A stretch of DNA of 64,000 nt from Pseudocolwellia sp049933045. GTDB taxonomy: Bacteria; Pseudomonadota; Gammaproteobacteria; Enterobacterales; Alteromonadaceae. The notes under the pieces are model-generated. The model saw only the letters and a program-made list of their open reading frames with translations. It did no database searches and was not told where the DNA came from. The position numbers and the translations under genes are program-made. Positions 36,323 to 45,833 of this stretch are shown here, in pieces. The stretch is taken from positions 868,001 to 932,000 of the forward strand of contig NZ_CP187926.1 of assembly GCF_049933045.1 (NCBI RefSeq), written 5' to 3'. Positions within the stretch are counted from its first letter, which is position 1. Each line of letters opens with the position of its first letter.

Positions 36323-36760
36323 ATGACTATTCAAAAGGTTAGAGATTTTCACAACCAAATCTTAGGGTTTGCAGAATTATTAAAAGCCCCTGCATTTCTT
36401 TTTACACGTATCTACATAGCTAATATTTTCTTTAAATCAGGGCTCACCAAATTACGTGATTGGGAATCAACATTAATGTTATTTGAATATGAGTATGAAG
36501 TGCCAGTGCTCTCTTATGAAGTGGCTGCATGGCTAGCAACAGCAGGTGAGCTTGTTTTACCTGTATTACTTGTATTTGGTTTATTTACACGACTATCAGC
36601 CGTCGGATTATTTATTGTTAATGCTGTTGCGGTTATCAGTTTAGTTGATATACCTCCCGCTGCATTTAATGAGCATGTATTGTGGGGAAGTTTAATTGTA
36701 ATGCTTATCGTATTAGGCGGACAACGTTTCTCATTAGATAAGATGTTAAAAATAACTTAG
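36323..36760 (+). CDS. DoxX-family membrane protein of the bufferin operon
   Basis: A membrane protein of about 145 residues with four helices. DoxX features are FTRIYIANIFFKSGLTKL in the first helix, WLATAGELVLPVLLVFGLFTR, and a last helix before GGQRFSLD. The ATG at 36323 is preferred because it follows a ribosome-binding site (AAGG); the longer frame from 36194 would run through the end of the previous gene. DoxX-like proteins occur at the end of many bufferin and Hvf operons; a role in electron or copper transfer is only inferred. Confidence 0.8.
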   Translation: MTIQKVRDFHNQILGFAELLKAPAFLFTRIYIANIFFKSGLTKLRDWESTLMLFEYEYEVPVLSYEVAAWLATAGELVLPVLLVFGLFTRLSAVGLFIVNAVAVISLVDIPPAAFNEHVLWGSLIVMLIVLGGQRFSLDKMLKIT

Positions 36761-36793
36761 GTTAACTGTTAATTTAATCGTTTTTCACATTAA

Positions 36794-36832
36794 AAAAGCA
36801 AGCGAATGCTATGAGCATAAGCTTGCTTATTT
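36794..36832 (+). terminator. Terminator after the bufferin operon
   Basis: Hairpin with stem AAGCAAGC / GCTTGCTT extended by TGCT / AGCA after symmetric 3-base bulges, followed by a T-rich tract, 33 bases past the last stop. Confidence 0.8.
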
Positions 36833-36908
36833 TATTAACTACATCTTAATTCATTCAAACCATTTATCTTTTGTGAACCGCTTAAATATAGAACCAACAA
36901 TAAGTCTA

Positions 36909-37520
36909 TTAGCCGATCATTTCATTGAGCTTTTTAGCCTTAACCACATAACGTAAGCTGCCTCCTGCTCGCATAGCATTAAACGGGTAGCAAGTAATTA
37001 ATAGTAATTCAGGTTCCCCCATATCTAATAATAATGGTGTTTTATCACTGTCTATAATTTCGATACTTTCAACTCGGTAACGTTGAGTATTGCCATTTAT
37101 ATCTCCAAGCTTAATTACATCTTCCATTTGTACATCTTGTAAAAAACTAAAATGGGTATCTCTGTGCCCAGCAATAACAAAAGGGCGATTACTACTTAAT
37201 GTTGAATATTGATGCATAACACCTGCTGAAAATGCCAGCGTTGTTGGATCTGTCCCTTTAAGTAATACCATCGACTTATTTAGTCGTTCAATATCCATTT
37301 TAGCTATCGCTGTTGTATCTGCCCATGGCCAAGGCGGAGATGGCTCCTTAGTTGTTTGTGTAACTTCCCAGCTATAAGCTATTAACTCTTGAGATAACCA
37401 AGCTTTAGCTGGAAGATACATACTGTGTGCAATGATTAAAAATGAAACGCCACATAATATAATGGAACAGAATCTCAAGTTTAAGCTATTGGCGATACTT
37501 TGATTAAAGAGAAACTTCAT
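36909..37520 (-). CDS. Class GN marine proteobacterial sortase
   Basis: A 203-residue membrane-anchored sortase. One N-terminal helix (about 17-35) precedes the sortase barrel. The catalytic residues are His119 (AGHRDTHF), Cys177 (LITCYPF) and Arg190 (GGSLRYVV). The N-terminal SPPWPWADTTAIAKM segment is typical of the GN class. It overlaps its target gene by 17 bases, so this is a dedicated one-enzyme, one-substrate system that anchors the target at the cell envelope. Confidence 0.93.
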   Translation of the reverse strand: MKFLFNQSIANSLNLRFCSIILCGVSFLIIAHSMYLPAKAWLSQELIAYSWEVTQTTKEPSPPWPWADTTAIAKMDIERLNKSMVLLKGTDPTTLAFSAGVMHQYSTLSSNRPFVIAGHRDTHFSFLQDVQMEDVIKLGDINGNTQRYRVESIEIIDSDKTPLLLDMGEPELLLITCYPFNAMRAGGSLRYVVKAKKLNEMIG

Positions 37521-39783
37521 GGTTATTCCTCTTTAGTCTTGAAAGCCAAAGAAGAGAAATTGCTAGAAGAGCTAAGCCCAATAATAATTGTAACTTCCAA
37601 CCAACAGCTGTTTTCGGAAATACAGTCGCATGTAAGCTATTTTTGCTTGCTAACTTTTGACTCGCTTGTTTCTCTTTTTGTGCTAATAGTTCCTCCTTTC
37701 GTTTATCTATTTCATCAGCACTTAATATTTCTTTTTCTACAGCGATAAAGCTTGTATAAGGCGACATCACCTGATGTTTTAATGAGGTCATAATCACATC
37801 ATTTTTAACTACTGCTAGTGGCTTACCAACAACTAAACCATCTAACAAATCTTCAATTTTAGCTCTTGCCCAAATAGATGATATGCCTGAGTTATTATCT
37901 ACTGTTTTAGCTGTATTTAATTCAACCTCTTGCTGCCAGCCTTTGTTGGCTAAATCACCAAACATTTGAATGCTTGCAGGTTTATCTGTGGTTTTAAATG
38001 CAATAATAAGTGGCTCATTCGCATATAAATCAGGGATCTTATTTGGGAATTGTTCAATGTTTCCAAGGTGTAATGGATGAAACTGAACATTAATATTGGT
38101 GAGAGCAGGCTGGCTAATCTTTTCTAATAACATAGCCATCTTCTTTTCTACTTCATCAATATTACCAATAAAAGTATAGCTACCTTGTCCAAATTGAGCT
38201 GCTTTACGCATAAAGAACCCATTAGGTGCACTACCAATTCCTACTGTAAATAAACGTGGTAAATCGGTGGTTTTTTTAATTAACTTAAATAGCGCTAATT
38301 CATTACTTACCGCGCCATCTGTAATAAAGAGTATTTGTTTGATCGCATTTTCATTTTGTAATGGTGTTTGTTGCATGCTCAAAGCATTGCTCAAGGGTTG
38401 ATACATTTCAGTGCCGCCATCAGCTGAAAGTTGATTAATAAAGGTTAATGCGTTGGCTATATTTTTTGAGGTTGCCATTTTCGTTTGTCGAAACAAGTTG
38501 GTTGAAAGGGACTCAAAGGCAATAATATTAAAGCTGTCATGTTCGGTAAGTGTATTAAGTGCAAAACGTAAGCTTTGCTTGGCTTGTATCATTGATTCAC
38601 CTTGCATTGAGCCTGACGTATCAATAATAAAAGTTATATCTCGAGCGAATGAAGTCGCTAATTGTTCATTATCATCAAGTGTTGAATATATTGGCGGTAA
38701 TAACATCGCTAACGTATATTCTTCACCATCTAAGGTTTGATTATAAAGGCTTAATTGCGGAGCATTTGACGCTTTTGGACGCCACTGTAATACAAAGTCT
38801 TTATCCATCGGAACTTGTACATTACCGACGCTTATTTTTACAGGTTCGCCATTTAATTCGTTATTATTTAATTTCAACGTATGTGAAGGACTATCAATAC
38901 TTGCGAGTTGAATACCTGCATTTAAATTCACACGTAAATTTATTTGGTTCTTATTTAGTTGTGTAAATTGGGAAAGTTCGGAAATAGATAAGTCTTCATT
39001 CAGTAAGCGAGTTGAACTTGAGTAAAAACCAGTTTCATTCTTTGTTTCTAAATTATCACTTGTTATAGGTAGCGACACAGGCTGATAACGAGGCGTAATA
39101 CTCATCGGAAAGCGTAAACTGAATTCACCGTCAGTATAGTCAACATGTTGAACGTATTTTATTGTTACGGTTATTTGCTCATTAGGCGCTATATTAGCGA
39201 TTTTATTGGTAAAAAGGTTAGGACGATGTTGTTCAACTAAGCTGGCTTTTTTACCTGAAGCTTTGGCTTGATTAAATAATTTTTTAGCTTCGTTTTTTTC
39301 TAATATTTTCCCTTCAATTTCTCTTTTGCCGACTTGGATCTTTAAATAATTAACAGCAGAGTTTTCAGGTAAAGGAAAGGTATACAAACCATTAGTTATT
39401 TCATCACCTGTATTTAAAAAAGACTGAGTCACAGTAACTGAGGCTATTATGCCGTTAATATCAAATGAGGCTGCTGAATTAAGTAAGATAGCGGATTGAT
39501 ACAATTGAGTTTCTTTTAAGTTAGTTTTAACGGTTTCAGTCGACTCAAACAATAACTGACCACTACTCACATCATCTAAACTAGAATAATTGTTATAGGT
39601 TGTAGCATTAAGAGGCATTACATAAAAAGCACAACCTGCCAATAAACCCACCAATAAAAGCCATTTCAGTAATGACAATGGTGAGTACCATTTACTACTT
39701 CGGTTACGGCGATTATAAGTAGGCGCATAATCAATGATCTCTCTATTTCTGCGTGCTTTTGATAATAAGGTTTGTTTAAACAT
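37504..39783 (-). CDS. Marine sortase target protein with VIT and vWA domains
   Basis: A 759-residue envelope protein, the dedicated substrate of the sortase downstream. An N-terminal helix (about 35-57) serves as signal anchor. A VIT domain (about 90-230) is like inter-alpha-trypsin inhibitor, with VTVTQSFLNTGDEITNGLYTFP. A von Willebrand A domain with a MIDAS motif (FIIDTSGSMQGESM) lies at about 385-560. The C-terminal sorting region is FPKTAVGWK, then a hydrophobic helix and SRLKR. FPKTA stands in for the usual LPxTG-like motif. The MIDAS suggests metal-dependent ligand binding or adhesion. Confidence 0.93.
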   Translation of the reverse strand: MFKQTLLSKARRNREIIDYAPTYNRRNRSSKWYSPLSLLKWLLLVGLLAGCAFYVMPLNATTYNNYSSLDDVSSGQLLFESTETVKTNLKETQLYQSAILLNSAASFDINGIIASVTVTQSFLNTGDEITNGLYTFPLPENSAVNYLKIQVGKREIEGKILEKNEAKKLFNQAKASGKKASLVEQHRPNLFTNKIANIAPNEQITVTIKYVQHVDYTDGEFSLRFPMSITPRYQPVSLPITSDNLETKNETGFYSSSTRLLNEDLSISELSQFTQLNKNQINLRVNLNAGIQLASIDSPSHTLKLNNNELNGEPVKISVGNVQVPMDKDFVLQWRPKASNAPQLSLYNQTLDGEEYTLAMLLPPIYSTLDDNEQLATSFARDITFIIDTSGSMQGESMIQAKQSLRFALNTLTEHDSFNIIAFESLSTNLFRQTKMATSKNIANALTFINQLSADGGTEMYQPLSNALSMQQTPLQNENAIKQILFITDGAVSNELALFKLIKKTTDLPRLFTVGIGSAPNGFFMRKAAQFGQGSYTFIGNIDEVEKKMAMLLEKISQPALTNINVQFHPLHLGNIEQFPNKIPDLYANEPLIIAFKTTDKPASIQMFGDLANKGWQQEVELNTAKTVDNNSGISSIWARAKIEDLLDGLVVGKPLAVVKNDVIMTSLKHQVMSPYTSFIAVEKEILSADEIDKRKEELLAQKEKQASQKLASKNSLHATVFPKTAVGWKLQLLLGLALLAISLLWLSRLKRNNHEVSL

Positions 39784-40029
39784 AATGTCGTCTTCGATGT
39801 ATTTAATGTAATTGTATTAAAGCAATCAAATTCGACTATTAACCGACAACAAAAAGGCAATGTAAGGCTGAAATAGGGCGAAATTATGGCAAAAGTTTAA
39901 ACAACTTATGACATATAGCAGAAATTAGGTGTTTAACGCTTTATTTAGCAAGGTATTAGCCGATAAGCGCTTGCATAAAATTGAGTTCATGCTATTTTTC
40001 CAGCATTCATTATTTTAAGGAAGTTTTTC

Positions 40030-40602
40030 ATGCCAAAGGCAAGTGACGTTAAAAAGAATACCGCGATAGAACATAACGGTAGTGTTTACATTGTTAAAGA
40101 TATTGAGCGCTCAGTACCGCAAGGTCGCGCAGGTGGCAGTTTATATCGTATGCGTATGTACGATGTAGTTTCAGGTCATAAAGTTGATGAAACATTTAAA
40201 GACAGCGACATGCTTAAATTAGCTGAACTAACACGTCGCCCAGTGATGTTTTCGTATATTGACGGTGATCAATATGTATTTATGGATAACGAAGATTACA
40301 CGCCATATAACCTGAATTTAGACGCGATTACTGATGAAGCACGCTTTATTACTGAAGAAACTGAAGGCTTATTAATTATTTCTATTGATGAAACGCCTGT
40401 TGCCATTGATTTACCAGCAAGTGTTGAGCTAGTTATCACAGAAACAGACCCGTCAATTAAAGGTGGTTCTGCTACTGCTCGTACTAAACCAGCAATTCTT
40501 TCTACAGGTTTAACAGTACAAGTACCTGAGCATGTTTCTACTGGTGACAAAATCAAAGTGAATACAGCTGAATGTAAATTTATGGGTCGTGCAGACAAAT
40601 AA
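40030..40602 (+). CDS. efpL: Elongation factor P-like protein EfpL
   Basis: A 190-residue three-domain EF-P paralogue (YeiP/EfpL) that relieves ribosome stalling. The start MPKASDVKKNTAIEHNGS and the loop at about 32-40 (PQGRAGG) are typical of EfpL; the tip Arg replaces the modified Lys of EF-P. The two OB domains are complete. A ribosome-binding site (TAAGGAAG) precedes the ATG and a strong terminator follows. The gene stands alone, divergent from the sortase target gene. Confidence 0.94.
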   Translation: MPKASDVKKNTAIEHNGSVYIVKDIERSVPQGRAGGSLYRMRMYDVVSGHKVDETFKDSDMLKLAELTRRPVMFSYIDGDQYVFMDNEDYTPYNLNLDAITDEARFITEETEGLLIISIDETPVAIDLPASVELVITETDPSIKGGSATARTKPAILSTGLTVQVPEHVSTGDKIKVNTAECKFMGRADK

Positions 40603-40615
40603 ATATTTATTATCT

Positions 40616-40655
40616 AAGAAGCCTCAATAAGTTTACTTATTGAGGCTTCTTTTTG
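40616..40655 (+). terminator. Terminator after efpL
   Basis: Long perfect hairpin AGAAGCCTCAATAAG / CTTATTGAGGCTTCT with a short loop, then a T run, 14 bases past the stop. Confidence 0.95.
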
Positions 40656-40936
40656 ACCATAATAAAATGTTTTTTTAAATATGAATTATACTTATTTGTG
40701 ACTAAACACAGAATGCATGCAAAAAGTGCTACGGAGTTCAAAGTTTAAGGAAGAGATATTAATGTGATCTATAGTGCTTATTTTTACGTATTCATGTTTT
40801 GAAACATTATGAGTTATCAAACCTTCACATGATTATTGAGTAGTTTTGACTCTTAATTTAAATATAAAGTGGTAGTTTTAGTCTTTTAGTAAGCACAGAA
40901 TCTATCATCTTTATGTATTATTAAACTGGAGTTAAC
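40656..40936. other. AT-rich leader before the chemoreceptor pseudogene
   Basis: About 280 bases without a coding frame or hairpin that I recognise. It presumably holds the promoter of the interrupted chemoreceptor gene. Confidence 0.45.
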
Positions 40937-41122
40937 ATGTCGTTAAAAACAAAGTTTATACTGATGCAATCCTCGTTAGTTATCACTCTTTCTATCGCTA
41001 TTATCGCTGTTCTTCTTTATTTTTCTATCGCCCAAGTTGAAGTAGATTCAGAGCGTCAGTTCAAAGATAATTTAATCGCTAAACGTTCTTTAGTGGCCAA
41101 AGAAGTCGTTGATTATTTTAAC

Positions 41123-41678
41123 TAGCGAAGCGTAAATCTCGGGGGCTTGCCCCCGTGCTGGATAGTGTATACTGGGGGGACCCCAGTAAATGCTATTCTT
41201 CATATGGAACTTCAAAGAAATACACATCATGTCTTTAGATTAATGTACCACTTTGTGTGGATACCAAAGTATCGACACAAAGTCTTCATTGAACCTTATC
41301 GTTCAACAATGAAAGCAATTATTCAAAAAGTAGGATATGACTACGATATTGATATCGTAGAGTTAGAAATTCCGAGTGACCATATTCATATGGTTATTAG
41401 AGGGATCCCTAAACAGTCGCCAAGCGATGTTATGCAAATAATTAAAAGTATAACTGCTCGTGAGTTTTTTAGAATTTATCCTGAAATTAAAAAGCAGTAT
41501 TTCTGGGGCGGTAAATTATGGACACAAAGCTTTTTTGTTGAAACGATTGGTAACGCAACAGAAGAAGTTATCAGGAAATATGTTCAAGAACAGTTAATCG
41601 AATTAGATGGTAAAGAAATTAATAGCGATCAACTGAACTTGTTTTGAAACTCGGTCGCTTGCGGCCGAGAATTTTATA
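41123..41678 (+). mobile_element. IS200-type insertion sequence, copy 1
   Basis: A 556-base element found again at 50732-51287 with a single C/T difference noticed. The left end has a hairpin CGGGGG-CTTG-CCCCCG (41140-41155) and the right end a hairpin with stem CTCGGTCG / CGGCCGAG and the same CTTG loop (41650-41669). There are no terminal inverted repeats or target duplication, as expected for single-strand HUH transposition. Both copies follow TTTAA(C/T), the probable target. A further hairpin TACTGGGG / CCCCAGTA precedes tnpA and may restrain its expression. The element carries only tnpA, no tnpB. Confidence 0.9.
41204..41647 (+). CDS. tnpA: IS200-type Y1 HUH transposase, copy 1
   Basis: A 147-residue single-strand transposase from the ATG at 41204; the frame is open upstream to 41147 but that part overlaps the regulatory hairpins. 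The HUH metal motif is His60-Ile-His62 (SDHIHMV) and the catalytic Tyr is 126 (EEVIRKYVQEQ). Length and layout match IS200 TnpA. The protein is identical to the second copy, so both should be active. Confidence 0.93.
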   Translation: MELQRNTHHVFRLMYHFVWIPKYRHKVFIEPYRSTMKAIIQKVGYDYDIDIVELEIPSDHIHMVIRGIPKQSPSDVMQIIKSITAREFFRIYPEIKKQYFWGGKLWTQSFFVETIGNATEEVIRKYVQEQLIELDGKEINSDQLNLF

Positions 41679-43781
41679 GATCAATCAGGCAGCACCACAT
41701 CAAATAGTTTGCTGCAATATTATCAAAATGATTATAAAGCCATATATGACTATAAAAACGAACAACAAATAGATGTAAGTCAGCTTATAGGTCAGTTATC
41801 GCCTGCAGCGATTAATTTTCAAAATCAATATATAGCTGATAACGCGTTCTCTTTAGGCGAAAAAGATAAGTTAGATACGGCTAAAGCAGATAATAGTTAT
41901 AATCGGACACATGAAAAATACCACCCAACGTTCAGAAAGTTCTTACACGAATTTGAGTTTTACGATATTTTCATAGTAGAACCTGAAGAGGGGAACATTA
42001 TCTACAGTGTTTATAAAGAATTAGATTATGCAACTTCATTAACAAACGGTCCTTACAAATCCAGTGGTATTGCTGAAGCATTTAAAAATGCGCTTACTTT
42101 ACAAGAAGGTGAGTTTTACTTAACTGACTTCAAACCTTATATTCCTTCTTACAACAGCTCAGCAAGTTTCATGTCTACACCTATTTATAATAATAATACT
42201 TTAATTGGTATACTTATTTATCAAATGCCCATTGAACATGTTAATAATATAATGCTCCAAGAGCGTAATTGGCTCGAATCAGGTTTTGGGGAAAGTGGCG
42301 AAATATATCTTGTTGGTTCAGATAATACATTAAGAAGTGATAGTCGTTTTTTCGTTGAAGATAAACAAGGTTATTTAGATCTTCTTAAAAGTAAGAATAT
42401 TGCTGCCTGGAAAGAAATAGAAAGAAAGAATACAACCATTTCATTACAGCCCGTTAGTACAATAGCGGCTAAAAAAGCATTATCGGGAGTAAGTGATACT
42501 GATACCTTCAAAGATTATAGAGGTGTCGATGTTTTTAGTGCTTTTGCACCTATTAATGTTGGTGGATTGAGTTGGGCTATTATTTCTGAGATAGATGTAG
42601 AAGAAGCACATAGAGTCGCAAAAAATTTATCAGAACAGATAGTAATACAAGGTCTTGTTATTTTACTCATCTCCTCTGTTGTATCAATTGCTGCAGCAAT
42701 CGCTATAGCTAATTATTTAATTCGACCTCTAAGTGAACTAGCTGAAAAGGTGAATAAGTTATCTAGTGGTGAAGCTGATTTAACCGTTGTAATCAAAGGA
42801 TAAAATATTGCTGAGATTGATGAGGTCAGTGATGGGGTTAATCGCTTCATTAAGAAAATACATATATTAGTTTCTGAAATTAAAGCAACAATTGATGTAT
42901 TCGCAACCAGTGGTATTGAACTGGGTGTAACAACAGAACAAACAAGTATAAACATCAAGAAACAAGGTCATGATACTGAACAAGTAGTTAGTGCTATATC
43001 TGACTTTAGTGCATCACTTGATCGCATAATGCAAGAAACTAAATTAGCTTTTGAAGCAACAGAGAATGCTAATAAAATAGCTAACGTTAGTACTGAAAAA
43101 GCTGTATCTGCAACCAATGACATGCAAAAACTTTCACAGCAAGTGCAATCTTCTACGCACTCTATTAGAGAGTTACAAGAAAGTGTTGAAGATATAGGCA
43201 ATGTATTAAGTGTTATCAATTCCATTGCCGATCAAACAAATTTACTTGCTCTTAATGCTGCGATTGAAGCTGCCCGAGCTGGTGAACATGGACGCGGTTT
43301 TTCAGTTGTAGCTGATGAAGTAAGAACTCTTGCTTCAAAAACACAAGAAAGTACCATTACTATTCAATCTCAAATTGAAGGATTAACCTCTGCAACGAGT
43401 AAAGCTGTGAATTCTATGGAATCAGCTTCTGAAACTGCAGGGCATAGTATTGAAATGGTTGAGTTTGTATCTGCTTCAATATCTGAATTAGGTAGTGTAG
43501 TTAAACAGATTGAAACCATGAATCAAAGCATATCAGGCCAAACAGAAACACAATATCATTCAATCGATTTTATCACTAAAAGTATGAGCAGTTTACAGGA
43601 TGGTTCAGTTGAAATATCTCAAGCTTCTACCAATATAAATTCAGTAGCGGCAGAGTTAGCGACTGTTGCAGAAGGTTTAAGAAGCTTAACGTCTGAGTTC
43701 AAGGTTTAGATCAGTATTTTATTTATGTTATATCTAAGTACATCTAATATTTGAATTTTTTAAGACGAGTGATTAACAAGA

Positions 43782-43813
43782 TAAACTCAATAATATAGGT
43801 TATTGAGTTTTTT
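43782..43813 (+). terminator. Terminator after the chemoreceptor pseudogene
   Basis: Perfect hairpin AAACTCAATAA / TTATTGAGTTT with a 6-base loop and a following T run, about 75 bases past the stop. Confidence 0.9.
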
Positions 43814-43834
43814 ATATGAGAGTATTTACGCTGT

Positions 43835-44368
43835 TCAAACTGCTCGCTCTGAACACAATATTTCCTTCACAATAAGCTTTAATAAAAAGGTTTCACGTAC
43901 AATAGATAAACCTTTCTTAGCGCTTTTAGTGAGGGTTTCTTCATTATGTTTAATCGCTTGATGAATGTTCATCCAAACAGGCACCATACCATTGTTTATT
44001 TCATAGTCTTCTAAATTTGTAGCGCGTAATTCACTGTCGATATTACAAACAAAACAATAGGATTTCATGTGCACAATATCAAAATCATCTTTGTGCCAAG
44101 GTCTAAATTCTTCATATAAACCAAAAGCTTTAATGTTAGTGACATTATGGGCGCCAGTTTCTTCTTGTAGCTCTCTTATTAACCCTTCTTCATGTGTTTC
44201 ACCATCATCTATACCACCGCCAGGTAAAGTGTAGTCGTGGTATCTTTGAGTGTATAAAAGCAGAATATCTTCACCGTTAAGTACAATAGCGCGAGCTGCG
44301 TTACGGATAAAAGTTGAACCAGAAAGATCGTTAAGATCAGGATGAATAGCAGAGGTTAATAATTTCAT
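43835..44368 (-). CDS. Nudix hydrolase
   Basis: A 177-residue soluble enzyme with a perfect Nudix box, G-x5-E-x7-REUxEExGU (GIDDGETHEEGLIRELQEETGA, shown here only as motif at about 50-72). Such enzymes hydrolyse a nucleoside diphosphate linked to another group. The upstream ARAIVLNGEDILLLYTQR strand is typical of the MutT-like fold. The substrate is not predictable. It lies downstream of the metR-like gene on the same strand, with a terminator between them. Confidence 0.88.
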   Translation of the reverse strand: MKLLTSAIHPDLNDLSGSTFIRNAARAIVLNGEDILLLYTQRYHDYTLPGGGIDDGETHEEGLIRELQEETGAHNVTNIKAFGLYEEFRPWHKDDFDIVHMKSYCFVCNIDSELRATNLEDYEINNGMVPVWMNIHQAIKHNEETLTKSAKKGLSIVRETFLLKLIVKEILCSERAV

Positions 44369-44447
44369 TAAAGGTACTTATAGGATAAATAAAGAGAAAG
44401 CGAAGAAGAGTGTATATTATCGAATATTTTCAGCTAACTTAAAAGCC

Positions 44448-44481
44448 TGAAACCCTTCAATTATAGCTGAAGGGGTTTATA
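44448..44481 (-). terminator. Terminator after the metR-like gene
   Basis: Hairpin AAACCCTTCA / TGAAGGGGTTT with an 8-base loop, 17 bases past the stop of the minus-strand regulator. The minus-strand side is followed by a T-rich stretch. Confidence 0.65.
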
Positions 44482-44495
44482 TCATTATTATAAGC

Positions 44496-45389
44496 TTACT
44501 TAATTGTGGAGTGTTTACTGGCAATATCGATAAAACTTTGTATATATTCAATGCTTACATCACTTTCCCTAAGACCAATAAATATTTGCTTAGCAATCCC
44601 TTTTTTACCTAACTTAATCGCTTTAATCGGTAATGTTTTTGAATATTCTTCAACCAGCCAAGCAGGAAGTGCTGAAACACCACGTTTACTTGCCACCATT
44701 TGCAGCATTATATCGGTTGTTTCAATTCTTTTATGTTTATAAGGACTACATTGCTCAGGCGTTAAAAATTGACTAAAAATATCAAGCCGTTCTGTTTCTA
44801 CAGGGTAAGTAATTAATATTTCATCATTTAAGTCTTGTGGAACAATAAAGCTTTTATCAGCTAACACATGCTCTTTATGAGTAACTAATACCAGCTCATA
44901 ATCAAAAACAGGTAGGTAAGTTAAGCCTTTTTTAAACAAAGGGTCGGGTGTTACCAAGGCATCAATATCATGACTAAATAAAGCACCTAAACCACCAAAC
45001 TGAAAACGTTGTTTAACGTCTAAGTCAACATCTGGCCATTGTTCTAAATAAGGTGAAACTACGGTTAATAACCATTGATAGCAAGGGTGGCATTCCATAC
45101 CTATTCGCAAAGAACCACGCTTACCTTTAGCTATTTGCTCAATTAAATGTTCAGTATGTTCAAGTTGGGGTAGGGTTCTATTCGCTAACGACAATATATG
45201 TTCGCCAGCTTGTGTTAGACGTAAATTACGACCTTCTTTCGACCATATTTTAATACCAAGCTGACCCTCTAGTTTTTTTATTGCATGACTTAAAGCCGAT
45301 TGAGTTAAAAATAAAGCATTAGCTGCTTCTGTAAGTGTACCTAGTCGGTTTACTTCCCTAATTATAGATAAGTGTGTCCGTTCAATCAT
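44496..45389 (-). CDS. metR: LysR-family regulator, MetR-like
   Basis: A 297-residue LysR regulator. The N-terminal winged helix is TLTEAANALFLTQSALSHAI. The effector domain matches MetR at several points: RIGMECHPCYQWL, FDYELVLV, ILITYPVETERLD and LQMVASKRGVSALPAWLVEEY. MetR activates methionine genes using homocysteine as co-effector. Usually it is divergent from metE, but no met gene lies next to it here; upstream there is only a repeat element and a small hypothetical gene. The family is certain; the metR assignment is by motif recall. Confidence 0.78.
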   Translation of the reverse strand: MIERTHLSIIREVNRLGTLTEAANALFLTQSALSHAIKKLEGQLGIKIWSKEGRNLRLTQAGEHILSLANRTLPQLEHTEHLIEQIAKGKRGSLRIGMECHPCYQWLLTVVSPYLEQWPDVDLDVKQRFQFGGLGALFSHDIDALVTPDPLFKKGLTYLPVFDYELVLVTHKEHVLADKSFIVPQDLNDEILITYPVETERLDIFSQFLTPEQCSPYKHKRIETTDIMLQMVASKRGVSALPAWLVEEYSKTLPIKAIKLGKKGIAKQIFIGLRESDVSIEYIQSFIDIASKHSTIK

Positions 45390-45544
45390 CTGAGTTTACT
45401 CATTTGTTCATTGGAATTTCTTATACATGAGTTTAATTCATAGAACTGTGTATTTATATTGTTATTTTTCATGATTTAGCTTAACTAGAGCTGAGGTTAT
45501 TTATTTAAAGATATGTTGAAGTCAGTAATACACATGATTATTTC
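45390..45544. promoter_or_regulatory. Upstream region of the metR-like gene
   Basis: AT-rich gap before the repeat element; it presumably holds the promoter of the regulator. No clear MetR box was identified. Confidence 0.3.
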
Positions 45545-45704
45545 ATACCAAACGGATTAAATTCTCGCCCTTCGAGAGCTCATTAGCAAACTGATAACAT
45601 CACAAAATTAAAAAAATATAGAATAACTATGTTTAATCAATTTTGCTTGTTCTAAGCTTGCTAATGTAGCTCTAAGTTGCTCAATAAATTAATCCGTTTG
45701 GTAT
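45545..45704. repeat. MITE-like inverted-repeat element (160 bases)
   Basis: The ends are a perfect 16-base inverted repeat, ATACCAAACGGATTAA and its complement. Internal segments also pair imperfectly (GAGCTCATTAGCAA with TTGCTAATGTAGCTC), so the whole element could fold into one long hairpin. It has no coding frame. It lies in the gap between the metR-like gene and a small hypothetical gene. Size and structure fit a miniature inverted-repeat element; no clear target duplication was seen. Confidence 0.75.
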
Positions 45705-45833
45705 TACATAAATTAATTTTAGCAAGTACTGGAGTAATCGGTAGCTTAAATTGTTGGAAATTTTTTTATGAAGTATAAGGTCTAATAAGTAAGAGTCATT
45801 GAATATTTCAGATAAGAGTTTCGAGAGGATTAT

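Larger units (their letters stand above)
40937..43709 (+). pseudogene. Methyl-accepting chemotaxis protein broken by an IS and a stop codon
   Basis: The ATG at 40937 starts a membrane helix (about 7-30) and the frame reaches VDYFN at 41122, where an IS200-type element begins. After the element the frame resumes at 41679 as DQSGSTTSN through a periplasmic Cache-like domain, a second helix and HAMP. Removing 41123-41678 restores one frame. At 42801-42803 an in-frame TAA follows VVIKG; the same frame then runs on through the complete signalling domain (DQTNLLALNAAIEAARAGE) to 43709. Two independent lesions make a working receptor unlikely. The C-terminal part could be made alone as a soluble signalling fragment. 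Confidence 0.88.

Noticed and set aside
37500..37748. Plus-strand open frame of 82 codons
   Set aside because: Antisense to the end of the sortase target gene; no ribosome-binding site or family motif.
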